A DNA stretch of 64,000 nucleotides, taken from contig NC_057379.1 of NCBI RefSeq assembly GCF_016906535.1, positions 620,001 through 684,000 of the forward strand, in the 5' to 3' direction. Under the pieces are notes generated by a model, which saw nothing but the letters and a program-made list of their open reading frames with translations, made no database searches and was not told the DNA's origin. Shown piece after piece: positions 36,812 to 48,700 of this stretch. The position numbers and the translations under genes are program-made. The stretch comes from Rhizoctonia solani. Its lineage: Eukaryota > Basidiomycota > Agaricomycetes > Cantharellales > Ceratobasidiaceae. How positions within the stretch are numbered: position 1 is the stretch's first letter; each line of letters starts with the position of its first letter.

Positions 36812-39800
36812 TCAGGGGGCTGCCCTTCTTCTCTCACCAGGTGGTCTAGAGCTACCCCCACGCTCCCTGTCCTTTTCGGTTCGATCCCCAGTACCTTCTC
36901 GCTCTTTGCGAGATTCGCCTTTGTCTTTCTTCGGAACCTTGAAACACAAGAACTCAATTTGGGTTGCGCGCCTGGTATCGTTTAAGGTCTTCTTAACTCC
37001 ATCCAATTCTTGCTGGAGATCCTCGGTTTGGCCCGGCTTGCGGTGGTACGCCCGAGATATGGTTTCATAGATCTCGGTCAACGTTTTGAGGGCTGCAGGT
37101 GTGCAAAATCGCATAAGGGTTTGATGAAAAAATTCGATTTCAAGCGTGGCCTGCGTGCAACGAGTGAGGTGAGATGGGGTGAGATGGGGTGCTCTGGAAC
37201 TCGAAAGAGGGTGCTGGGCCATTTGGGGCCGGGGCCGAGGCCAAAGATGGGTGCACATAAATGAAAACAAAACGCATGCTTTGGGAGATAGCAATGGATC
37301 ATAATCATTCGGCTATCGGCCAATGGAACCGTGGGTGTAGCAACGTGGATGAAAATCTTACCCTAAGCATACCACCCATACCGAAGCGCTTCACTTGTCT
37401 AAAGAATCCAAGTGCGTCTTGTACAATCTGGTCGACAATGGCATTTAGTGTGCGATCTAACACAGGACGCGCCACCTCGCTGATTTGAGCATGGATTTGA
37501 ACCAAGTACGTAAGGGCTTCGTATATATATGCGCGAACCTCTGTAGTCACAAGGCAAACACTTGTTAGTGTACGCCACAGAACACGGGAATAAATCGACA
37601 TCTTGTGACACAAACCGGCCGGGCATATCCGCCCGCCGAGTGTGGGGTGTTACAGATTGGGTGGGATCGTACCTGTCGGTCGTGGAGTTTCGTACCAGTC
37701 CAAGCCACTTTCTAGTATTCCGTACCGCATAATCTTGGTGAGGTGGGTAATCTTGTCTTTGATAAAGGTGTCAAAGAGTTTCTTGTCAATCTCCGAAAGG
37801 ACTTCCATCAGAGTCTGTCCCGAGAGTTTAGTTTAACGACACATGTTCCCGGAAATACCCACCCTTCGTTCATTTGCGATTGAGATCCCAAAGGCAGCTT
37901 CCAGTTGATTGATCATACTGGGGATCAGCGAAAGGCTTAGGTATCCCATGTTTGATATCACGAGCAAGATGCGCACATCCTGAATGGCAAATTAGCAATG
38001 ATTGTCCACAAAATTGGTTAGAACGTGCTTCCTTACCACATTAGCCAGGTCCACAGGAGCTACTGAGTTTGATTTTCCACGCGCCTCGTTCCTAATGGAC
38101 TGTATTGAACTATACTCTGGTGACGCTAAGTGCGCAAGCCCATCTAAGAACGCATACAACGAGTCCAGAAAGGTCTTAGAGATTTTAGATGTGAATACGG
38201 TAGGCACTGGACGCTGCTTGGAATCGGAACTGTTGGAGCCAAGGTCAGCTCCACCTGCAATCTTGAACGCTGCAGTAGTGTTGTGCTTTTGGAAGAAATG
38301 CATCCGTGGGAGGTAGAAGGTCGTAGACCTGTTAGATGGGTCGGTAACCCATGTCTCAAGTGTATGAAATATCTTGGAGTCTAAGCCCCTCCGTATTTAG
38401 TCGCCCACATTAGGCAAAAGCATACGTCATTGAAGCAACTTACCTCTGACCCAAAGCCCGCAAAGTGCGTCACCAAACGTCCACCTCGCTCCGTCGATAA
38501 GTTCCTTGAGCATCGAGGACGCATCACCCCCTATCTCCATTTCGCCGATTTCTCGGGAGCAGTCAACAATCTCTTTTAGAATCAATTGTAACCAATGTGC
38601 TGCAGATACTGAATCGGCTCCGGGAGGTAAAAATGAGCTGGGCACTTGGCCTGAAGTGATTCATCCATCAATCACAGTTCACTTAGATAATCGCGTACAT
38701 ACCGTTGGCGACCGGAGACAAAGTTGATACCGCCATGTCAGACAATTTGAAGTACTCGGAGATCAGCGATATATATTGGCGAACAACGTCCAGCGCCATC
38801 GTCCGACACTGTGTGGGGCTTCGCCTCGTCCCCGTTGACAGATTGACCGTACTTGCACCAGAAGTCTAAATTCGCAACTTAGCTTAATTAATTAAACCCT
38901 CTGAGTGAAATATATACGATTACCTTTTTAAACTTGCCCTCGAGGAACGCCTTTCCAATACGCCAAAAGTTAGGTAATGCGCCTAGAGTTATCTCGGATA
39001 CACTCTTCACATAATCCAGAGTTGCTTGCCACACCTCATGGGTAGGTCCCTTGCCTACGATCACATTCAATTGTATTGTATCGGGCAGATACAGTGGCAT
39101 ACGCACTAAGGGTGGCTTCGGCGGATTTTGTCTCAAGGGCGCATACGCATTCAAACAAGTTTGCCGTAATCCGACTCTGTTCGGCTACATCCAACGGGAG
39201 ACGATCCCGCGCGTCTACTCACTTTGCTCAGTCCCGATCTAAAATAATCAGCGATAAAACTGAGTCCACCTTCAATAAACAGTACACGCTTATCATGCGT
39301 GGTCTTCATCTTCGCAAGGATGTGACTGTGTTGACTATCTAAATGCATCCATACGGGGTCATCCGCAATCTGGAGTTCCGAAAGCATCCTACAATCAACT
39401 TAATTCTTAATCTGCTATATGTTCCGAACCGCATAACTCACTCAAGTGTCTTCTCATGTTCTTCCACGTTTGCCTCCCCGTCTTGCAGTCGAGCCATTAG
39501 TGCCGCGCGCATGTCGCCCATTACTCTTTCCACGGCCGCCCAAACTCGATCAGCAATCCTCCTCTGTTGTGCGTCCGTGGCGGAAGAGCCATTCGAGGAA
39601 CCGGCAGGCCCCGATAAACCAAACAAAGTACTTAATCTACCCTCAATGAGAAATTGCCCCTTTTTGTAGTCTCGTAATGCGGCGTCGTGGCGCCCCTGGG
39701 TACGCGGCGGTAGGTCATGCGCGACTCTACAGACGAGTGTAGCAAACTCACGGCGTTGATCTGTTCCGCCAGACTTCCGGGAAGATTGAAAAAGAATTTA

Positions 39801-40697
39801 CTTCGGTCAAAAACGTTAAGTGTTGAACGTAATTTAGTCGCCTTGGAATCGTTCTCTAAGACTGGCAAAAACACCTGGCTAGCCTTCTGAGACGCCTCTG
39901 GCGAAAAAAATGATCGATGCGTCAAAGGAAAGCGACTGAATTAGGACTTACGTTTGAGCGTCTCCCGTAGGCGCTTGGAAGCAAACTCATTCTGCCCATC
40001 GAGCAACCCCGACTTCATTTCTGCGTACAATGCTGGCGCGCGGCTATCGTGAGTCATCGTGATTTATCAACCCACTCTGTCCACGCTCATGGACTCACCA
40101 TCGGTATTAGACTTTACGGCTACGAACCTGTCAAAATTGTCTTCGACCAAGACACGAATAGCCTCGGACCGGGAGTCAATCGCGGTTCGAAGGTGGTTTA
40201 CGGCCGATGCTAGATCCTGATATGTCGCATTCGGATGAACTGCAGTAAGGAATGCCTTGGGGTCGAAGGATTTGGATGACAGCAGAATCAACGCCTCTAA
40301 TCAATGTATTAGTCGGCCAAACCGTGACCCCAAATGGAGCACAACGTGGCATGGCTGCTTACTCGACTCCATATCCATATCGCGGAGGCTGGAATTTGTT
40401 CACTGAGTGGATCTTTCGGGCGAGCGGGGTAAAAACGACGATTTGGCGCAGCTAACTCACTCTATTGTGACTCCCAATCCCAATGGGTCGGTCTCAAACT
40501 CAGGCGCGTCTGGAAGTGCCCCTGCGAGCGAATCGGATGTTTCGTGGTCCACATCCTCCCAAGACCTACACACCCCTGTTGAGTTGAATTTCAAAGTAGG
40601 GTACAAGTGCTCGTGTTTCTTGCCTAGGATTCAGAGAGGATATGCGATAGGCTTTCAGTAAACTAGCCTCGTCAGGAGAAAGGTTAAGATTGCCCAT
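36812..40697 (-). CDS. SEC5: Exocyst complex component SEC5 (EXOC2)
   Basis: Subunit of the octameric exocyst that tethers secretory vesicles to the plasma membrane at growing hyphal tips. Many exons on the minus strand. The N-terminus MGNLNLSPDEASLLKAYRIS-SLNPRSWEDVD is joined through a GC-AG intron (donor GCAAGA near 40636, acceptor just before GTCTTGG). It continues with SSKSFDPKAFLTAVHPNATY, the SEC5 signature, and VLVEDNFDRFVAVKSNTDG. Later exons encode LNVFDRSKFFFNLPGSLAEQ, DAALRDYKKGQFLIEGRLST, DDPVWMHLDSQHSHIL, and the C-terminal TLTEIYETISRAYHRK plus LNDTRRATQIEFLCFKVPKK. The last 35 residues are highly charged and low complexity. It converges on the RMD1-family gene and diverges from the DNAJC11-like gene with only 228 bp between start codons. 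Confidence 0.9.
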
Positions 40698-40925
40698 GGC
40701 GTGTAGAGACTCGATTGGCGCAACTGCTTCAGTGGATAAGCTTGCGTTGTTATTATTTATATTAAAAATGGGAGATACGGCCTTGTAGCTCTGGGCCCAG
40801 TCCAGTCGTCGTAGAGTCCAAGTCGTCGTAACGACCAAAAGGGAATATTATGTAACTAAATGAGGTAATATGAAATTAGATGAACAATTCTCGATTGTCC
40901 GTCGATCGAACCACAACAGCACTCG
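40698..40925. promoter_or_regulatory. Bidirectional promoter region between SEC5 and DNAJC11-like gene
   Basis: Only 228 bp separate the two divergent ATG codons, so both promoters and leaders are contained in it. The side nearest DNAJC11 is AT-rich. No perfect TATA box is visible. Confidence 0.5.
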
Positions 40926-43291
40926 ATGGATTTCGATCCAGATCACAACAGTCTCAACCACAGGAACGCGAAGAAGTACAACGAAGATGAAGACGGAGGG
41001 ATAGACTCGCCAGTCGACGAGTCTCTCTACTCACTGTTCAATCTGCCCAAGAGTGCAACGGTAGAGGAAATTCGGGACAGATACAAATCACTCGCAGGTG
41101 AGAAATCAGTGTTCTTATTGCGTCTGATTATCCTAGAACAAACCTTGCAGTCTAGTCTCTCTTCACCCAGACAAAGTCCGTGATGAATCCCACAAGGAGA
41201 CTATGGCTGCAAAATTCGCCCAGGTCAAACGAGCGTACGAAAGTATGTGCCATTATTTTTCTCTGTGTTCTGCCACTAAATTGTATCAGTCTTGACTGAT
41301 CCTAGTAAACGAGCGATCTACGATTTGTTTGGTGAAGACGGCCTCAAAACCAAGTGGGATGTAGGATCGAAATATAAAACGGAGGAAGAAGTGAGATCTA
41401 ATTCATTCGTGTTGTTTATCTCATTGAACACGCACGGGTAGTTACGAAATGAATACGCGCGCCTTGCGCGGGCAGCCAAACTCCATGATGCCGAAAATAT
41501 TGTTCGCTCCCAAGGAGAACTCGTATGCGCAGTTAACGCTACTTCGCTGACAATCCCAGGATTGGGTTTAGAGGAGAAAGTTGCAGGGGTGACACAGGTT
41601 CAACTGGGGCTGAAGCACAAATTTGACGCAAGTCGGACCATTCCATCGCTAATGTTTCCAAACTAAGTATTATTTCCATCAGACGGACATTTCGGATCGC
41701 ACCCGCTTCACGCTGACCAGCCGGCTATTATCCATGAGAGGCAGGGCTGGAGGAAATGTCTTTGGTACAGTTAAACACCAATTCTCACCCCGTCTCCAAT
41801 TGGAAGCCACTTCTGGCTTACTGGAACCTCGTACGGTGGTTTCAAAAGCAACATTTGAAGTAAACGAAGCAACGTACGATGTATAATTGACAACGATACA
41901 AAGATACTAACACCGGCTAATTAGTACCCTACGAGCCGAATCAACGATCATCCTTGCCAACGCCTTGCAAGACGTTCCCCGGCTAACGATAACAGGCCAA
42001 CGACTTCTCGACCCCACCCTCACCGGTGTAATAAGCTTCACCACCCCGACGCTTACCAGTCCCTCGGCCCTTGCCGTGTCCCTCTCATCAACCGGTGGTC
42101 TTGTCACTACGGTCGAGCTAAGCCCGGCTAAACTCCAGGTGAATGCGTTCTAGTCCAAGATCCTACCGATCACATTCTGATCACTCCAGGCACGTGAACA
42201 GTTGAGTGCAGAATATGGTGTTCGCGTAGGTGGTAAGGAGGGAGTTTTGCTGAGTGCGAGCGCCGCAACGGGCCTGAACCAAGGTGGAGTAAGTTGTTCT
42301 CTGCGTTCCGATTTCGTCATACCTCATCACTCTGGGATTCCACCCATTAGCTAGGCATGGTAGTTGAAGTCAACGGAACTGCCAAACTTGCCGAAGCCAC
42401 GACCGTGCGAGTTGGAGTGGGCGCCGCTCTTCCGGGGGGCATATCCCTCAAAATCTAGTACGCGGTGGAAGCATTGGTCATATTTGCCTGCTGATCATTG
42501 CGTAGCCTAAACCGTCTCGGCCAACGCATCATTATACCGATCCAGCTTTCTCGTGAATTTGACTTGAACCTGGCGCTGTATACGGCAGTCATTCCGTCTA
42601 TTTCCGCCGTGCTAGTCAATCAATACATTCTAAGGCCCCAACGCCAAAAACGAGCCAAGGGGTACGTGCGATGATCAGAATCGAATTCTACCCACCTGCG
42701 GAACTATTAATAATTTAAGCTGATCTTTTATTTTTGCAGACGAATTGATGCATTACGAGAACGACAGTCCGAGATGTTGGAAGAGGATCGGAAGCAGGCC
42801 GAACACTATATAGAATCTATACGGGAACAAGTGAAGCGTAAAATAGAGACCGAAAAGGGCTCGGACGGTGACTCGCCATCTTCCGCTCCTTAGATACCAA
42901 AGTTTATCTCACGCCTTGGCACCGCAGGGTTAATCATATCAGAAGCACATTACGGCCCCGCGAAATCTATCGACGACAAAAACAAGACAATTGATGTTTC
43001 AGCACCTCTCCAATTGCTGGTTAATAGTAGTCAGCTCGTTATCCCTGGAGGTCGATCAAAGGTGCGTTACCGCCGGGCGGGTCAGGGTACTGCACACAAA
43101 CATCCCGCGCGCATCAAACGAAAAATGTTAACGGACACTTTGCGATCATATAGGCTGGCCTACTTGGATTTTACGACCCCTGTCTGGGTGAACGCAAATC
43201 TCTACAAGTGAAATACACGTTCCGGTCACGGTTGCACCAAGTAACGGTTGAGGATCGGGCGCCCGTCGAATTGCCACTACGCGGTGTGTGA
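40926..43291 (+). CDS. DNAJC11-like mitochondrial J-domain protein (DUF3395)
   Basis: Predicted J-protein of the outer mitochondrial membrane, associated in animals with MICOS and cristae. About ten exons. The J domain spans SLYSLFNLPKSATVEEIRDR through SLHPDKVRDESHKE and LTDPSKRAIYDLFGEDGL, with the HPD motif intact. It is followed by the NEYARLARAAKLHDAENIV helix and a long beta-rich region (TRFTLTSRLLSMRG, ESTIILANALQDVPRLTITG). A coiled coil (DALRERQSEMLEEDRKQAEH) precedes the C-terminal DUF3395 domain: LIISEAHYGPAK, LLVNSSQLVIPGGRSK, GLLGFYDPCLGERKSLQVKY and PVELPLRGV. An apparent in-frame TAG near 42893 is removed by a 60-nt intron (donor GTGACT, acceptor CACCGCAG), which restores the expected sequence. 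Intact by this reading. Confidence 0.9.
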
Positions 43292-44215
43292 GCTACTAGA
43301 GGCTCAGAGGAGCGTGAACTGACCCTGATAGCATTAGCTCACGCGATTGAGTAAAGCGAACATGCATCCTCCGCCCAGCACAGGACTCTTAATTAGTTCG
43401 GATATACCACGGACGAAAATTACACTTTGCTGTATCATTGATCGTGACAAAGAATGGGCGGTGACGGATAAGATTCTAGCATGTGGTGTGTAAACGGTTG
43501 TTGAGGAAACCCAGATATGGGGCTGCGCCGTATTGTGGGAGTTGGAGTCTAATGGGTATGATTAGGGGGGTTTGTAATAGCGATGAATGACGTGCGACTG
43601 CTGGTGGCACAGAAAGTTATGTTGCCGCACGTGGTGACTCGCCAATCTTGAGTATAGAAGTGTAAACCTTGAACTGGCGACGCGGTAGCGCCACGGATCG
43701 GGGGCGCAGCTTGTTATGGAGATAGCGTGGACAGCGTGTAGGCCAGGAGGTTGGCTTTTTTTTATTATCAGTATTATTAGAGTGGGATTACGGGTCGAAC
43801 CCTGAAATCGAGTTCGCGCATAACGCCGGGTGCCTAGTGGACGGATACACGACAGAAGAAGAGATACAGCGAGATGGGATGCATTGGGTACTAGACCACG
43901 GGTGATGCCGAGAGGAGATGATGATGTGTGGGGGAGGGGGGGAAAGGCTATATGGGCCGACATGACCGGCCGGGAGCGCGAATGAGAGGGAGAGACGATC
44001 GGCTGTTTGGCCAAAAGGAAGTGTGGAATGGTTCAGACTGGAGAAATTTGGCTTTACCGTTATGTAACTGTACCCCGGATCTGGATAGACGGTACCAAGG
44101 GGGCGTCCCTTGGAATCTCTGGACGGTATATGATCTCTATCTCCCCAGACTGGTGCGTATATAGACCGGTCCCTCGCAGCAGACTGATCGTGGTCCCACA
44201 TACCTGACTTTTGCG
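43292..44215. other. Intergenic upstream of the WOPR gene
   Basis: No supported gene. Overlapping minus-strand frames (43562-44201) lack motifs. A T-rich run lies at about 43756-43764. Confidence 0.4.
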
Positions 44216-45771
44216 ATGCAGGCCCAACAGGCGACTTGCACCAACGTACATATCCGCACTACTGCCGACGCACACCGCATATTCCATGCCACCCTCCTCG
44301 GCATCTATCCCTCTATAACCCGTCGTCTCGACATCGAGGAGCGCCGCCTCGTCAAGCCCGGCGCCTGTTTTGTCTGGGAGGAGCGCGGGCCCGATGCAGA
44401 GGCAACCGGAATGGGCATGTGAGTTGGTCCTGTACATATCCTTGCTTTGCTGTCATACTGACAGCCACCCCCCTTCTCCGCCGGTAGCGAACGGTAAGCG
44501 CACAGCAGATAGGTGTAATTGACACGGCCATTGACGAACCACACAGCTGGACCGATGGATTGCGATGGGGCCCCAGCCGAGTTCGTGATGTAAGTGATGT
44601 GCAAGCGCATATGGCTGACGTTGGTCTGACAATTACCCCATCAATTAGGACTTTTTATTCTACCACCAACGAGACACCGAGGCCGACGATGAAGACCGGA
44701 ACGAGGGCGGTGACGGCGGCAGAGCGCCTCCGGCCAAATGGTTGAAAAAGTTTGCTCGGAGGTGCGTAATTTGGCCAGGCTCTCTCCTCCCACTGACCTC
44801 ATTGCCAGCAGGAGGAAATCCGACAGCCCACACCACCATCACCACCACCAGCAACAACACCACCACTCTTCCCCCGTCTCTCCCCGTCTCGCGGCCCCAG
44901 GTGCCATCGACAGGACATCAGACAGGGAGAATGATCGATTGATCAAGCAGGTACGAGCTCGCTGATGACCCTCGCCCCCTGTTCTAGTTCTCACATTCCT
45001 TGCTCTTGCTCCCCCAGACCTACTCTGTCTTTGCCACCATCCCTGGCGGCGGCAGGCAGCAGAGAAAGTGGCATATTAGTACGTACATCCACCTCACATC
45101 TTGACTCCCCCCGATTCTAACCATCATCATCTTTGGGTCGCAGCTGCCTACTTTACCCAAGGTACCATCGAGTTCCTCAGGACCGTCGACCAAATACCCG
45201 AGCTCGCGCCTGTGCACCCACCTCCCGGGACGTATCGAAGTGCTCGAGCAACTGGAGCCAAGAAGAATCACGAACATATTCCCCCGCCCACGGTGACTAT
45301 GCACTCGGCCACCATCCTCGCCAGCTCGAATCACAGCCGCTCCATTGGTCGCCATATCTCATTCCACCCGCGGCCGTTGCTTCGACGTCTTCTCACCGGT
45401 CCCCATCGACCCACGACTATCCGTCGCCGGAACCGATACGAGAACTTCCCCATCCCTTGTCCCCGATAGAAGTACGACCCGCTTCTGGTCCCCATCAACA
45501 CTACCCTCCGCCGACTCCGACATCCGTGCGTTCCAGCATATCACCGTTCACCCGTTCGTTGCCCCTCCCTCGACAGGGAACTAATCCCGCGCTTGAAGAT
45601 GTACACCTCCCGCCGCTGAGCGTATCGCCATTTCCGTACGCCCAGCGCAACGCTACAGACGACAAACAACTCGACGCCCTGTTGCGCCGATTCATGATCC
45701 CAGGGACTCGGCCGAACCCAAACCTAAACCCAGATTCGGACACTGACTCGGACATGCAGCTCCAACAATAA
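44216..45771 (+). CDS. WOPR-domain (Gti1/Pac2 family) transcription regulator
   Basis: DNA-binding regulator of the family of Wor1, Ryp1, Sge1 and Pac2, which controls morphological switching, conidiation or virulence programmes in fungi. Exons: 44216-44418, a 6-nt microexon 44488-44493, 44547-44589, 44649-44761, 44812-44950, 45018-45078 and 45145 onward. WOPRa: NVHIRTTADAHRIFHATLLG, RRLDIEERRLVKPGACFVWE, then GIERWTDGLRWGPSRVRDDF and FLFYHQRD. WOPRb: DRLIKQTYSVFATIPGG, TAYFTQGTIEFLRTVDQIPE and PPPGTYRSARATGAKKNHEH. A His/Gln-rich insert lies between the two parts. After the domain the frame shifts by one base at a C5 run (about 45281). One extra C joins the domain to a 160-codon Pro/Ser-rich tail ending RRFMIPGTRP and a Asp-rich end at 45771. 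That break may be an assembly error. Confidence 0.88.
44488..44493 (+). other. 6-nt microexon of the WOPR gene
   Basis: CGAACG is flanked by a TAG acceptor and a GTAAGC donor. Splicing AT|CGAACG|C across introns 44419-44487 and 44494-44546 yields the conserved G-I-E-R-W-T-D-G. Without it the frame and the conserved residues are lost. Confidence 0.8.
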
Positions 45772-48700
45772 TTCCCGGCCCCTCCTCTCCTCTCCCATAG
45801 ATGTTTTCACGAGCCCTCGATGCCATGTATGGTCTAAAAAAATTGTTAGGGCTCTGAGCAGGATTCGGACAGATTTCACAGCTTTCCTTCTTTCGGCCCT
45901 ACGCTCCCTTGTTTATTTTCTTGGTTGTTCGCCCTTTCTTTTTTTTTCTTTCTCTCTCTTTTCCTCTCTCTTTCTTTTACCCGTGTGCTTTTGTTTATGT
46001 CCATACCACTCTCTTCTCTGGGTTTCTCCTCTCTGTACTACCACTTTTATCAAATGTACGTCTTTTCTTCGGGGCGTTATTCCCTCATAAAGCTTTGGGT
46101 TGCCGGTCAATTTTTATTCGCGTGCGTAAACAACGATCGTCGGCCCTGAGGACGCCACCAAAGGTAAACTCCCCAAGGGCCTAGGCTTCCACCTTGACCA
46201 CGGCTTATTTGTGAATATTCAATATTGGTCTATCTTTCTTCCAGTATATATATATCCCGGCTTTGTTGCGCACTGAAATGAATGCTTCTGCCGTCTCTTA
46301 GACTCAGCCTATACTTGGCCTAGTATTCCACGCTCGTAATAATGTAGTCATTTCATACCCCCCAACGTCAACCTCGAGATTGAGTTGAAAGGGTTCTAAG
46401 CGTTTATGATTGTATACCCAACCTCCGCATCGTCTTGGTATCACCGCACGAATCGAGGGGACACTCGTTTGTAAAACAAAAGGATGTTTGATTCAGATGC
46501 ACTCGGAAATTAAAAGAGGGGGTAGTGATCTACTAAACGAAAAGGCAAAGGCTAACCTAAACCCATTCGCTTGTCCCTTGCTGGCTTGGCTTTTTTTCAC
46601 GTTCCAACGGCCCATCATGGAGTTTGCTTCATTCTCGGGCGTTCGGCGGTCAGTCGGACCAGACGGACTAGAAGCCAAGGGAACTGAATGGATCCAAGGT
46701 GGTGCCGTATCAGAATCCTGTGTTCTGAACACAAACTCGAGTTCTGGAGCTGGCCGATTTAGGGCAGTGGGATTGGATTGGATTGGAGTACCCAGCTTGC
46801 CGATGGCATATGTGTTTGCACTGGTCGTCTAGGATGGTCGGACCCCATACGGTGCTTGCCGGCCGGCCGAAGACGCAAGGGATGGACGTGCGGTGTGCGT
46901 AAAGTGGGAAAGTGGGAGAGATAACCTTTATGATGGCGTGTGGGTGGATTTCACTAGCCTAATACCCCGGTAGACATGGGTCCCAGCTGTTACCAACGCA
47001 CATGGCAAAAGGCGTTTGCCGTATGATCATGACGATGAACATGCGCATGGGAGAGACCTAAATAGATACCGTCATGATCATCAGTTCAACTGAGTTGGTC
47101 GCAGCGAGGGACATTGCCTGATTCTGATTCTTTAAGCTACTGTGCTCGACCTCGACGCAACCCGTCAAAATCTGGCTTGGTTCCCTCTCCCCAAACAAAG
47201 CTTTCACACCGCGTGATCAGTTCTCCACACACACCCCATCACAAGGCCCTCCCCCATCTCCCACTCTTCGTAGCTTCGTGGAGAACCATGCCCTGGCAGT
47301 GTAAATGTATGTATGTGCGTGTTGTCCCTTTTTGTCGTCCCTGGAAGGGGGGATATCGAGCATGAGCGTGAGTAGGTAAATCCTGTACTCCGACCAAGGA
47401 GAGCTGTGTTGCCCACTTCGGCTTCGTCCGTCGATCTCTGTCACACTGTCGGGAAGTAACCTTGAGGAGGGGGGGACTTGCTCCTCCGTTTTGCGACTTC
47501 TTGGTTTCCCTCACGACACCCACATGGGGAAAGATCATCCTTGTTTTTTTGTCCCTTTGAGCTGTGCGCGTGCGTATGTATATGCGGTACGTTGGTACCA
47601 CTCCTCGGAGGGTTCGTAGCACCACCCAAGCAAGGGGGCCGAGGCCTCGCCGGATGGACTTCGGTGTACGCGCGCGCGCGCTCACTCGGAAATGCGGAAC
47701 GGGCGGATGGGGCGGAACGAGAGGTCACGATTCGATCCCAATAATCGCAGATGCGGTGATGGCCATTGGGGGGGAGGATCCACAAGTGAGCTGGCGGCTA
47801 ACGGACGGATGGTTACAATTTCGGGGGTGCGTCGCGTGGGGAGACTTGACGCTCGGCTCGAGACTCCCCCGTTTGCGCCATGTGGGAGTTACAGTATTGG
47901 AAAGGGGAAAGGGTCAAGAAACTGAAAGTGACTTTGATTGCTAACGTGAGTGTGTGTGTGGTTACTGGTCTGGGGTACCAGAACAGGGTAGCATTAGTCT
48001 CTACGGTCACGAGTCCTCGTCGAATGTTTGGATTTGGCATAGACACAGAGGGGCGAGATCCTTGGTCCGTGCTTCTTCACTGCATCTACGACTTCGCTAA
48101 TAGTGTTTGACCAAATGGTTTTACCAGTACTAGGAATAAGCGTTGTCACGAGGCCTTGTTTGTGCGCGTGCTCCCAAGTCCCCATCCAGGGGCACATGTG
48201 ATGACATTGGTACGTGGCCCCAGAAGTCGTCCAGCTCTCGGGTGTTCATATTCGTAGCAAGAGGTGTATGTATCTCCCAGATGAATTCGATGATCACATT
48301 CCGGTTACGGAAAGATGTTCGACGACAGAGTACAGAAGAAGCACCGATTGTCAATGGGTACCCAAGCAACGACATGCCGTACAAGCCATATCCTCCGAGG
48401 TTGAACATCAAGAACAGGCCAAGTACTCCGGACCCGGCGGCGATAGCCATTTTGGCCAAGTAAACCAGTTAGCCGAGCGCTAGGTCCAAGAGAGCCACCA
48501 AGGGCCACTCGGCGCAAAATGTCGTAAAGGCGAGTTGATGTCACAAGGAGTAGTCGAGGTATGTGGACAAACATCCATAGCAATGGCCGGACCGAACGCG
48601 GGTATACACGTAATTAAAAAAATTGTTCTGATAGGTCTTGAAACCTGGGGGAATTTTCTAGAGGGGTAATGCGACTATGTTCCAGTGGTACTCTTGCCGT

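Noticed and set aside
36875..36890. GGTTCGATCCC, a tRNA B-box-like word
   Set aside because: Lies in the SEC5 coding tail; no A box, acceptor stem or anticodon arm at the right spacing.
42880..42960. In-frame TAG suggesting a truncated DNAJC11-like protein
   Set aside because: A 60-nt intron with GTGACT donor and CACCGCAG acceptor removes the stop and restores the conserved sequence.
43756..43830. GGGTTCGACCC on the minus strand next to an A-rich run, SINE-like
   Set aside because: No matching A box and no full T-arm stem; no second copy seen in the window.
46410..46832. 140-codon plus frame
   Set aside because: No motif, low-quality composition, and no exon chain.
48130..48459. 109-codon minus frame with one hydrophobic segment
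   Set aside because: No family motif, no signal for splicing to neighbours; could be chance or a remnant.
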